Shown: piece after piece, positions 18,178-26,482 of the stretch
How positions within the stretch are numbered: position 1 is the stretch's first letter
Layout of the letters: the number at the start of each line of letters is the position of its first letter
Source: Flavobacteriales bacterium ALC-1
GTDB taxonomy: Bacteria > Bacteroidota > Bacteroidia > Flavobacteriales > Flavobacteriaceae
Length of the DNA: 64,000 nt
Direction: 5' to 3'
Assembly: GCA_000171875.1 (NCBI GenBank)
Contig: ABHI01000003.1
Coordinates: 644,643-708,642 of the forward strand
Notes under the pieces: model-generated
Seen by the model: only the letters and a program-made list of their open reading frames with translations
Databases searched by the model: none
What the model was told of the DNA's origin: nothing
Translations under genes and position numbers: made by a program

Positions 18178-19554
18178 TTAGTTACCATAAATATGCTTTG
18201 CTCCTTTAGATAGCAAATAATCTACAATATCTTGATGTCTGTTTTTTGATGCGGCTGATAGTGCGGTTCCTTGACCATTGGTGTATAAATTAATATCTGC
18301 ACCTTTTTTTATCAATAACTTTACAGTATTCAATAAGCCATTTCTTGCTGCAGCATTTAAAGCAGAGCCCTGGCCATTATTCTGAAGGTTAATATCTGCA
18401 CCTTTTGATAATAAATAAGTTATAATATCATTATGTCCATTCCTTGCAGCTGCATTTAAAGCAGAACCTTGTCCATTATTCTGAAGGTTAATGTCTGCGC
18501 CTTTGCTAATTAATAATTTGACGGTATCTAAGCGACCATTTCTGGCAGCAGCATTTAGTGCGGAGCCTTGACCATTGGTTTGCGCATTGATATTTACACC
18601 TTTGTCTAATAATAATTTCACAACTTCATTATTGCCATTTCTAGCAGCAGCATTGAGCGCTGAACCTTGACCATCATTTTGCGAATTTACATCAGCTCCT
18701 TCACTAATTAGATATTCAACACTATCGGTTAATCCATTTTTAGCTGCAGAGATTAAAGGGGAGCCATGACTATTCGTGTTTTGATTAATATTGGCTCCAT
18801 TTTTTATTAGATATTTCATCGTAGCATCATGACCATTTCTTGCAGCAGCATTTACGGCACTACCTTGATTTGGTGAATATTTGTTAATATCTGCACCATT
18901 AGCTACTAAAAACTCTATGGTTTCTAGATGACCATTGTTAGCTGCAGCAATTAATGCTGTACCTTGATTTGGTGATATTTTGTCTATTTTGGCTCCTTTT
19001 TCTAATAGATATGCTACGGTATTTAAATGCCCATTATTAGCGGCCGTTATTAATGGTGTCCCTTGGTTTGGTGATATTTTATTAACCTTGGATCCTTTAC
19101 TTATTAAATACTTTACGGTTTCTAACTGTCCATTATTGGAAGCTACAATGAGTGCATTACCTTGATTAGGAGATATAAAATGAATATCCATTCCTTTTTC
19201 AACCAAATATTCTACTGCTTCAACATTTTCTGAATGTGCAGCAGCTATCAGCGCATTGCCCTGGTTTGGAGAGTAATGATTAATATCTGCACCTTTTGAT
19301 ACTAAGTATTTTATAACATCCAAATGCCCATGGCCTGAGGCAGCTATTAACGCATTACCTTGGTTGGAAAACTTACGATTAATATCTGCACCTTTAGAAA
19401 CAAAATACTTAACCATATCTAAATGCCCATATTCTGATGCTGTAATTAAAGCTGTGCCATCACCTCTTACATTGAGCTTTACATCCGCACCATTCTCAAC
19501 TAACAACTTAGCAATTTCAATATTTCCGGTTCTAGCGACTGCGAATAATGGAGA
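18178..19554 (-). repeat. Tandem 99-bp coding repeats (ankyrin array)
   Basis: Fourteen units of 33 codons encode the ankyrin repeats. Units 10-13 are nearly identical in protein (SALNAAARNG...), yet differ at synonymous sites, with shared exact DNA blocks of about 20 nt such as the one around 18376-18397 and 18475-18494. This points to expansion by duplication followed by selection on the protein. Confidence 0.85.
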
Positions 19555-20997
19555 TTTTGCTTTTTGATACCTCCAATAATTACCATTAGATTGATCTAAA
19601 TTATAGCCTGGATTAGGATCAATACAATTAGCATTAATTGTACTTAATAAGCTCCTAACCTTTTCAATATCATTTGCTCTAATAGCTTCTAAAAGCGGTC
19701 TACACTCAGAGTCAGAACTTATAACATCTTCAGATATGGCAATAGTATCAATAGTTTCAGTTGCTGCTCCATTAGAATTCGTTACTACGACATTACCTGT
19801 GGTATCTAACTCCAGTTCTGCACCTGCTTCTAATTTAGTTTTCACTGAAGCTAATGCTTCATGCTCTGCATTTTCAATATATTCAATACAAGCTGGATCT
19901 ATATTGACTAATATTTCTTTAAGCTTTCCGACATCTTTATCTTCTAAGGCTTTTTTAAAAGCTTCACAATCCGAATAATATTCTTTTTCAGAATTATTTT
20001 CAGTGTTATCTGTAATAATATCATTTAATACAGGCTGTCCTTGTTGTCCAAATGCCGCATAAGGCTTATTGAGCAATAGTAATAGTGCGAAAAACATTGG
20101 CAAAGTAAATGCATACTTCCAATAGCTGTGTGGGTTTGATTTTTTACTGTTCATTTTTAAAATTCGTTGTTTGATTAATGATTGATTGTAATTTGTAGTA
20201 ATGGTAAGCGGTTTGCTGAAAGTTGCAATCTTCAGTAAATTCATCTGATAATTGTCCTTTTCGGCATTTTTAGCATCGATTAACAAGTGATCAGTTTGAT
20301 ATTCGATGTTTTTCTCTACTTCTTTTCTAAAGAGCCATACAAAAGGGTTAAACCATAATAATATAACTGCGATTTCAGAAAGTAGTAAGTCTATACTGTG
20401 TTTTTTCTTAACATGAATTTTTTCGTGTGCTATGATTTGTTCATAGATTTCAAATTCGTATTGCTCTGGATTAATAAATATATAGTTGAAAAAAGAGCAT
20501 GGCTCTTTAATACTCGTAGAGTTTATAATTATGCCGTCAGTATCTTTAATCTTATCATTTGAGCGTATGATTTTAAAAACCAAATTTCCAATTTGTGCTA
20601 AAAGATTAATTGTCAAAACTATAACGCCAAAGAGGTAAACAATAAATAGCCAATCTAAAAGACTTCTTGAAGGTTCTATACTTTCTACTGTACTTTTTAA
20701 AGGTTCTGTAGCGACTTTATCTTCTTTATAAACTATTGAACTTTCAGTTGAGTTAAAACTCTTAATATCTTTATTTTCGGTATTTTGAATAACAGAAGGC
20801 TCAATTAAATCTGAAACAATACCTTGATTATCAACCAGCTTTGGAAGTGATATAAATGGAATAGCAAATGTAAGTAGCAAACCAAGAATTAGATACATTC
20901 TATTAGTAGAAAAAAAGCTCTCTTTTTCAATTAGGATTTTATAAAACCCAAAAACAATTATAATTATAAGTGATACTTTTATAAGAAGAACTATCAT
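18178..20997 (-). CDS. BlaR1-like M56 membrane peptidase fused to 14 ankyrin repeats
   Basis: 939 aa. Residues about 1-310 are a BlaR1/MecR1-type M56 unit with hydrophobic segments near 3-20, 33-51, 113-135, 203-222 and 294-311. The zinc motif is HEKIH (191-195), followed by WFNPFVWLF and the ligand-bearing EYQTD. A linker follows with two short ankyrin-like degenerate stretches. Residues 482-939 are 14 ankyrin repeats of 33 residues, mostly ending NQG or GQG. BlaR1 proteins sense outside and cleave a BlaI repressor inside. The gene overlaps the blaI-like gene by 4 nt (ATGA), which supports that pairing. By topology the repeats should face the periplasm. Confidence 0.92.
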   Translation of the reverse strand: MIVLLIKVSLIIIIVFGFYKILIEKESFFSTNRMYLILGLLLTFAIPFISLPKLVDNQGIVSDLIEPSVIQNTENKDIKSFNSTESSIVYKEDKVATEPLKSTVESIEPSRSLLDWLFIVYLFGVIVLTINLLAQIGNLVFKIIRSNDKIKDTDGIIINSTSIKEPCSFFNYIFINPEQYEFEIYEQIIAHEKIHVKKKHSIDLLLSEIAVILLWFNPFVWLFRKEVEKNIEYQTDHLLIDAKNAEKDNYQMNLLKIATFSKPLTITTNYNQSLIKQRILKMNSKKSNPHSYWKYAFTLPMFFALLLLLNKPYAAFGQQGQPVLNDIITDNTENNSEKEYYSDCEAFKKALEDKDVGKLKEILVNIDPACIEYIENAEHEALASVKTKLEAGAELELDTTGNVVVTNSNGAATETIDTIAISEDVISSDSECRPLLEAIRANDIEKVRSLLSTINANCIDPNPGYNLDQSNGNYWRYQKAKSPLFAVARTGNIEIAKLLVENGADVKLNVRGDGTALITASEYGHLDMVKYFVSKGADINRKFSNQGNALIAASGHGHLDVIKYLVSKGADINHYSPNQGNALIAAAHSENVEAVEYLVEKGMDIHFISPNQGNALIVASNNGQLETVKYLISKGSKVNKISPNQGTPLITAANNGHLNTVAYLLEKGAKIDKISPNQGTALIAAANNGHLETIEFLVANGADINKYSPNQGSAVNAAARNGHDATMKYLIKNGANINQNTNSHGSPLISAAKNGLTDSVEYLISEGADVNSQNDGQGSALNAAARNGNNEVVKLLLDKGVNINAQTNGQGSALNAAARNGRLDTVKLLISKGADINLQNNGQGSALNAAARNGHNDIITYLLSKGADINLQNNGQGSALNAAARNGLLNTVKLLIKKGADINLYTNGQGTALSAASKNRHQDIVDYLLSKGAKHIYGN

Positions 20998-21365
20998 GAC
21001 TTTTTAGCTTTATTAGATTTTATAACATCAATTAATTCTGATAATTCTTCTTCAGACAGGTTCTCTTCTTTAGCAAAATAAGCCATCATTTTTGGAAATG
21101 AATTCCCAAAAAACTTCTTCTTAATATTTGTAAGATTCTTATCTCTATAAGTTTCAAATTCTACAACTGGACTGTATTGATGAGTGTTTCCTATCATTTC
21201 AGATTTCAATACTCCTTTCTTAACTAGAATCTTAATAATTGTTGCCACAGAATTGTAATGTGGCTTTGGCTCAGGAAGCTGCTCAATCACATCTCTTATA
21301 AAAGCTTTTTCGAGCTTCCATATTATTTGCATGATTTGATCTTCTCTCTTAGTTAATTTTTCCAT
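20994..21365 (-). CDS. BlaI/MecI/CopY-family transcriptional repressor
   Basis: 123 aa, the usual size. The winged helix begins LTKREDQIMQIIWKLEKAFIRDVIEQL, followed by KPHYNSVATIIKILVKKGVL, a close match to the DNA-recognition helix of BlaI-type proteins. The C-terminal half is the helical dimerisation region in which M56 peptidases cleave their repressors. It is translationally coupled to the M56-ankyrin gene and preceded by two operator dyads, so it likely represses its own operon. Confidence 0.93.
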   Translation of the reverse strand: MEKLTKREDQIMQIIWKLEKAFIRDVIEQLPEPKPHYNSVATIIKILVKKGVLKSEMIGNTHQYSPVVEFETYRDKNLTNIKKKFFGNSFPKMMAYFAKEENLSEEELSELIDVIKSNKAKKS

Positions 21366-21384
21366 GAATTATGTTTCTAGATTC

Positions 21385-21429
21385 CAAAACTACTAATTTT
21401 TTAGTAGAACTACTAAATAATTAGTAGTT
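21385..21429 (-). promoter_or_regulatory. Tandem BlaI-type operator dyads over the promoter
   Basis: Two dyads lie 20 bp apart centre to centre: CTACTAA-TTTT-TTAGTAG (21390-21407) and AACTACTAA-ATAA-TTAGTAGTT (21408-21429). A minus-strand -7 box TAGTTTTG (21392-21385) overlaps the first dyad. BlaI/MecI operators are dyads of this size with ACTAC/GTAGT arms, so autorepression of the blaI-like operon is very likely. Confidence 0.8.
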
Positions 21430-21458
21430 AAATTTTAAAAACATGATTTTAGAGTACT

Positions 21459-21493
21459 AAAAAAGCCAATAAATATTTGATTTTATTGGCTTT
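21459..21493 (-). terminator. Intrinsic terminator of the SF2 helicase gene
   Basis: AAAGCCAATAAA pairs with TTTATTGGCTTT across an 8-nt loop. On the minus strand the stem ends in GGCTTTTTTAG, six T. It lies 30 nt after the helicase stop at 21523. Confidence 0.85.
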
Positions 21494-21522
21494 AATGAGA
21501 ATACATATATTTTATAAAAAAT

Positions 21523-23076
21523 TTAATCCTCAGGAGGATATCCATGTATTTCTTCAAATTTTTCGTCAAAATTAACACGTAAATAAGAATTCAATTTCTT
21601 TTTATAATCGTCTTTTAACCATTTTAAGAAATTGTGCGTACTCTTACTAATACACTTGGCATAGATTTCTATACGCATGTTAATGTCATCTTTGAGCATT
21701 TTAGCTAAACCTAAAGCGTCATATACATCTTCACTGTTTTCTATACAGATTTTTGCATGCTGCTCTATAGAACGTTCTAATACCACTTTAGATGACTCTC
21801 CTTTAGCCACAGCATCCTTGTATGTTTGCTTAATATCGAAATAAGTTTCTTCAGATTTAGAAAACTCTCCTTTGATTTCGTCATCTAATTCATGTTTAAA
21901 GTTGGCTTCAATATAATCATCACTCTTAATTCTATCTGAAAACCAATTTGGAGATTTAAAAATAAGTTGCCAATCTAAATTATCTCCCCAAGGTCCAAAT
22001 CTATAAAGGTTGTTTCCTAAGTCTATAATAGAGAATTTTGATTTATTATTTAGAATACGAGAGCCACGTCCAACCATCTGATAATATAAGGTCAAGGATT
22101 TTGTTGCTCTATTTAATATAATAGTATCTATCGTTGGTTCATCAAAACCAGTAGTTAAAATACTTACAGAGGTAAGAATCGCATTTGGCGTTTCATGGAA
22201 CCAATCTAATATTTGTTTACGTTGTTTCTTAGTTGCTGTATTATCTAAGTGCATAATTGGTAACCCAGCTTCCTTAAAAGCATAATAGACACTTATAGAA
22301 GTGTTGATACCATTATTAAAAATCAAAGCCTTTTTCCCTAGCGAATGCTTTTTATAAGCATCTACTGTTTTTTGTAACATGAGTTGACTCGAATATAAAT
22401 CCTCAGAAGACTTTACCGTATAATCACCATTAGAACCGACCTCTAAAGACGTTAATCCCATATCATAAGCGTAGGTTTCAGCTCGCGCTAAGAATTCATT
22501 TTCTATAAGATTCTCTATAGTTTCACCAGTAATTAATTCTTGGTAGTTATCCTTCATTGGTAATTCTTTATTAGAACTCAATGGTGTTGCTGTAACACCA
22601 AGAATAAAGGATTTTTCAAAAAACTTAAATAGCTTAGTAAATGAATTATAATGAGCTTCATCAATAATAACGAGTCCAACATCAGAGATATCTAGCTTAT
22701 CATCATTTAATCGGTTATTTAAGGTCTCAACCATGGCCACAAAACACGAATACTCTGCTTGGTCATCTAAATTAGCTTTACTATTTACGACCTTATTAGT
22801 CACTCCAAAACCATCTAACATTTTAGAGGTTTGATTACAAAGCTCAATTCTATGAGTCATAATCAAAACTTTCTTATTGTGATTTTTTAAATATTGACGA
22901 ACCATTTCGGAGAAAATCACAGTCTTTCCACCACCAGTAGGCAACTGATATAATAAATGATAATCGTCTGGAGCATTATCAAATTTTTCAAAAATCTTAC
23001 TTATTGCACCTTGCTGATAGTCGTATAATTCTTTGTCCGTTTTCTTTTCTTGAAGCGCTTGATTAGTTTGAGACAT
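21523..23076 (-). CDS. SF2 DEAD/DEAH-type helicase
   Basis: 517 aa. The superfamily 2 motifs are in order: Q-like YDYQQGAISKI, motif I LPTGGGKTVIFSE, Ia MTHRIEL, II VIIDEAHYNSF, III LGVTATP, V-like LTTGFDEPTID and VI YQMVGRGSRI. The order and the GRGSR ending are those of the type III restriction/RecG-like and RadD-like helicases rather than RNA helicases. The C-terminal 130 residues are helical without a recognised domain. It is monocistronic with its own terminator. Confidence 0.9.
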   Translation of the reverse strand: MSQTNQALQEKKTDKELYDYQQGAISKIFEKFDNAPDDYHLLYQLPTGGGKTVIFSEMVRQYLKNHNKKVLIMTHRIELCNQTSKMLDGFGVTNKVVNSKANLDDQAEYSCFVAMVETLNNRLNDDKLDISDVGLVIIDEAHYNSFTKLFKFFEKSFILGVTATPLSSNKELPMKDNYQELITGETIENLIENEFLARAETYAYDMGLTSLEVGSNGDYTVKSSEDLYSSQLMLQKTVDAYKKHSLGKKALIFNNGINTSISVYYAFKEAGLPIMHLDNTATKKQRKQILDWFHETPNAILTSVSILTTGFDEPTIDTIILNRATKSLTLYYQMVGRGSRILNNKSKFSIIDLGNNLYRFGPWGDNLDWQLIFKSPNWFSDRIKSDDYIEANFKHELDDEIKGEFSKSEETYFDIKQTYKDAVAKGESSKVVLERSIEQHAKICIENSEDVYDALGLAKMLKDDINMRIEIYAKCISKSTHNFLKWLKDDYKKKLNSYLRVNFDEKFEEIHGYPPED

Positions 23077-23223
23077 ATATTTTATTTCGAAGTATTAAAC
23101 ACAGTCGCAAATTTACGATTCTTTATAGCATAAAAACGAACCCTTTTGCTTTAAAATATTTACACTAAAGCTAATTTCAAGTTATTAACAAAAAAATTAA
23201 TGAATAATAATTTATCCTATATT

Positions 23224-23231
23224 TACGTTTG
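23224..23231 (+). promoter_or_regulatory. -7 promoter element that helps set the start of the M23 gene
   Basis: TACGTTTG matches the TAnnTTTG consensus. Transcription would begin near 23238, which is downstream of the TTG at 23229 and supports the ATG at 23256 as the true start. No good -33 element is seen. Confidence 0.45.
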
Positions 23232-23255
23232 AAAAGCTATTATATTATTCCCTCT

Positions 23256-24194
23256 ATGAGATACATTGTTTTTTGTATTGCCTTTATTTGCAGTACATCC
23301 CTCAATTTTATTTTTGCACAAGAAGATACGCTTTCTACTTCAATTAAAATAAAGCTTCCTAACACAAATTTATTTGTTAAAGATGCTATAATTGAAGAAG
23401 TTGAAATACCAATCATTAGCCAATCAGATTCAATTGCCCCCATAGATATAAAGTCAGAACATTGGGATACCACAGTATATAACCCTTACAGAAATACACT
23501 AGTACAATTTCCATTACAAATAAAGTTTACAGACAGTGTTTTTTTCTCACCTGTTGCTCATAAAAAAGTAATTACATCACGTTATGGTTGGCGCAGAGGA
23601 CGACCACACCAAGGTATAGATATAGATTTGGTTACTGGAGATAGTGTCGTCTCAATATTAGAAGGCATAGTGCGCTTTGCAAGATACAGTGGCGGTCATG
23701 GCAAAACGGTTGTAGTACGTCATTATAACGGATTAGAAACTACCTATGCACATTTATCTCATATTGCAGTAAAAGCAAATGATACCATTTCTAAAGGTGG
23801 GTATATTGGTAAAGGTGGTAATACAGGAAATTCTAGAGGAAGTCATCTACACTTAGTCGCTAGTTTTAAAGGTGAATATATTCATCCCGAATACCTTTTC
23901 GATTTTTCTGAAGCCAATACCATTAGAGCCCAAGAACTTTGGGTAACACATGAGTGGACGCGTGCGCGTTTTCATAACTCAAGACGCGTGAGTAAAGTCA
24001 ATCTTTTAAAAACTAAAGAAGCTGCATTAGCAAGTTTAGTCAAACAAAAAAAGGTGTATGTTGTTAAAAAAGGGGATACACTTTATGGAATTTCTAGACG
24101 TAACAACCTTTCTGTTTCTAAGATTTGTAATGTCAATGCGATTAAGAAAACTACTCCTTTAAAAATTGGTCAGAAATTAGTCTTAGAACTCTGA
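23256..24194 (+). CDS. M23 family murein endopeptidase with LysM domain
   Basis: 312 aa from the ATG at 23256, which opens a proper signal peptide (YIVFCIAFICSTSLNFIFAQ). The M23 (LytM) domain spans about residues 100-215, with zinc ligands in HQGIDIDLVTGD and HLHLVAS and the conserved TYAHLS stretch. A C-terminal LysM domain (YVVKKGDTLYGISRRNNLSV) binds peptidoglycan. The protein should cut peptide cross-links in the cell wall. It precedes topB on the same strand by 62 nt. Confidence 0.93.
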   Translation: MRYIVFCIAFICSTSLNFIFAQEDTLSTSIKIKLPNTNLFVKDAIIEEVEIPIISQSDSIAPIDIKSEHWDTTVYNPYRNTLVQFPLQIKFTDSVFFSPVAHKKVITSRYGWRRGRPHQGIDIDLVTGDSVVSILEGIVRFARYSGGHGKTVVVRHYNGLETTYAHLSHIAVKANDTISKGGYIGKGGNTGNSRGSHLHLVASFKGEYIHPEYLFDFSEANTIRAQELWVTHEWTRARFHNSRRVSKVNLLKTKEAALASLVKQKKVYVVKKGDTLYGISRRNNLSVSKICNVNAIKKTTPLKIGQKLVLEL

Positions 24195-24256
24195 AAAATC
24201 ACTTCGAAATAGTATAAATTCTGTATTTTGCAGCCTCAATAAATTGAATATTTTTT

Positions 24257-26482
24257 TTGAAAGTCTGTATAGCCGAAAAGCCTAGTGTTGCAAGAGAAAT
24301 TGCCTCAGTTCTTGGTGCCACCACAAAACGTGATGGCTACTTTGAAGGCAATGGTTATGCAGTAACTTACACTTTTGGACATCTTTGTACCTTATACGAA
24401 CCTGCAGATTATAAGCCCTATTGGAAAAGTTGGGATTTAAATAACTTACCAATGCTTCCTGAAAAGTTTCAAGTAAAAGTATCTGACAACGACGGAATTA
24501 AAAAGCAATTTAAAATTGTAAAAAGTTTATTTGATAAAGCAGATATAGTAATAAACTGTGGTGATGCTGGCCAAGAAGGAGAACTTATTCAGCGTTGGGT
24601 GATTAATGAAGCCAATTATAAAGGTGAAGTACAACGACTTTGGATTTCATCTTTAACTACTGAAGCCATTAAAGAAGGCTTTAAAAACTTAAAATCTTCT
24701 AAAGACTATGACAATCTATATTATGCAGGTTTTTCTCGCTCAATTGGAGATTGGTTATTAGGTATTAATGCCACACGGCTTTACACAGTAAAACACGGAG
24801 GTTACAAGCAAGTACTATCTGTAGGACGTGTTCAAACCCCTACCCTTGCGATGCTAGTGAATCGCTTTAAGGAGATTGAAAACTTTAAACCACAACCGTA
24901 TTGGGAATTACAAACCCTATATAGAGACACACTCTTCAGTTATGAAGAAGGTCGTTTTCTAAAGATGCAAGATGGTGAGGTTCTTGCCAATAAAGTTAAA
25001 GAACATGATTTTGAGATTGCATCTATCACCAAAAAGAAAGGCACTGAATATAGCCCCAAGCTTTTTGACTTAACAGGACTGCAAGTGTATTGTAATACAA
25101 AATTTGGATTTTCAGCTGACGAAACCCTTAAAATTGCTCAAAAATTATACGAAAAAAAGGCGGTTACCTATCCAAGAGTGGATACCACATTTTTACCAAA
25201 TGACGTTTATCCAAAGGTAAAAGGTATATTATCAAAACTTACTGATTACTCGAATTTTACATCATCTTTATTAAATAATAAAATTAAAAAATCTGCAAAG
25301 GTGTTTAATGATAAAAAAGTCACAGATCACCATGCCATTATACCTACTGGAATGCAAACGCATTTACAATACAATGAGCAACAAGTGTATGACATTATTG
25401 TACGGAGATTTATTGCTGTCTTTTATGAGGATTGCAAAGTCTCAAATACGACTGTAATTGGTAAGGCCGCTGATGTTAATTTTAAAACCACAGGGAAAGA
25501 GATATTATCTAAAGGCTGGAGAGTTGTCTTTGAAAAAGAGGAGTCTACTAATACAACCAATACTAAAAAAGACAAAATACTTCCAACTTTCGAAAAAGGA
25601 GAAAAAGGGCCACATGAACCTTCGTTTCTTGAAAAACAAACAAAACCACCAAACCAATTTACAGAAGCCTCCCTCCTACGTGCTATGGAAACAGCAGGTA
25701 AGCAAGTAGAAGACGACGAATTAAGAGACATCATGAAAGAAAACGGTATTGGCCGCCCTTCTACACGAGCTAATATTATTGAAACCCTCTTTAGACGTAA
25801 ATATGTTAAGCGAAATAAAAAACAATTAATACCTACAGTAACAGGTATTCAATTAATTGATACTATTAAAAATGAATTGCTAAAATCCGCAGAACTTACC
25901 GGAACTTGGGAAAAGCAATTAAAAGATATTGAAAAAGGTGACATTAGTGCTTCTGCTTTTATAAAAGGCATGAAACGCATGGTAGATGCTTTAGTATACG
26001 AAGTGAGAAGTGAAAGCGTACAGACAAGAATTTCTGCTGTAAACAACAAACCTTCTGGCAAGCCAAAAGCAAAAACTAAAACTGCTAAACTTATTGGTAC
26101 GACTTGTCCTAAATGTAAATCTGGTGAACTTTTGAAAGGGAAATCAGCCTTTGGCTGCAACCTTTATGGCAAATCATGTGATTTCACTTTGCCATTCAAT
26201 TTTGGTGATAAAAAGATTTCTGAAAATCAATATTTAAGATTGCTGAGCAAAGGATCAACTGTAAACTTAAAAGGTTTTAAAATTGAAGGCAATACTATTG
26301 AAGGTTTACTAAGGTTTGACGATCATTTTAAATTAAAACTTGAGCCAAAAACGACAAAACCAAAACCTATAAAAGCAGGTGATGCCTGCCCAAAATGTAA
26401 AACAGGCAAAATACTTAAAGGTAAAACTGCTTTTGGTTGTAGTAATTACAAAACTGGTTGTAATTATCGGATTAGTTTTTAA
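24257..26482 (+). CDS. topB: DNA topoisomerase III (type IA)
   Basis: 741 aa. The N terminus KVCIAEKPSVAREIASVLG is the TOPRIM strand with its catalytic glutamate; the DxD-like acidic part is in CGDAGQEGELIQR. The active-site tyrosine lies in AVTYPRVDTTFLP. Two zinc-finger units close the protein, each CPKCK...GC...GC. The start codon is TTG at 24257: an in-frame stop lies at 24245-24247 and no ATG precedes the conserved sequence. The 3' end overlaps the convergent permease gene by 4 nt. Confidence 0.95.
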   Translation: MKVCIAEKPSVAREIASVLGATTKRDGYFEGNGYAVTYTFGHLCTLYEPADYKPYWKSWDLNNLPMLPEKFQVKVSDNDGIKKQFKIVKSLFDKADIVINCGDAGQEGELIQRWVINEANYKGEVQRLWISSLTTEAIKEGFKNLKSSKDYDNLYYAGFSRSIGDWLLGINATRLYTVKHGGYKQVLSVGRVQTPTLAMLVNRFKEIENFKPQPYWELQTLYRDTLFSYEEGRFLKMQDGEVLANKVKEHDFEIASITKKKGTEYSPKLFDLTGLQVYCNTKFGFSADETLKIAQKLYEKKAVTYPRVDTTFLPNDVYPKVKGILSKLTDYSNFTSSLLNNKIKKSAKVFNDKKVTDHHAIIPTGMQTHLQYNEQQVYDIIVRRFIAVFYEDCKVSNTTVIGKAADVNFKTTGKEILSKGWRVVFEKEESTNTTNTKKDKILPTFEKGEKGPHEPSFLEKQTKPPNQFTEASLLRAMETAGKQVEDDELRDIMKENGIGRPSTRANIIETLFRRKYVKRNKKQLIPTVTGIQLIDTIKNELLKSAELTGTWEKQLKDIEKGDISASAFIKGMKRMVDALVYEVRSESVQTRISAVNNKPSGKPKAKTKTAKLIGTTCPKCKSGELLKGKSAFGCNLYGKSCDFTLPFNFGDKKISENQYLRLLSKGSTVNLKGFKIEGNTIEGLLRFDDHFKLKLEPKTTKPKPIKAGDACPKCKTGKILKGKTAFGCSNYKTGCNYRISF

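Noticed and set aside
18178..19554. Regular 99-bp repeats that could resemble a CRISPR-like array
   Set aside because: The unit is a 33-codon ankyrin repeat in one continuous reading frame, with variation at third positions.
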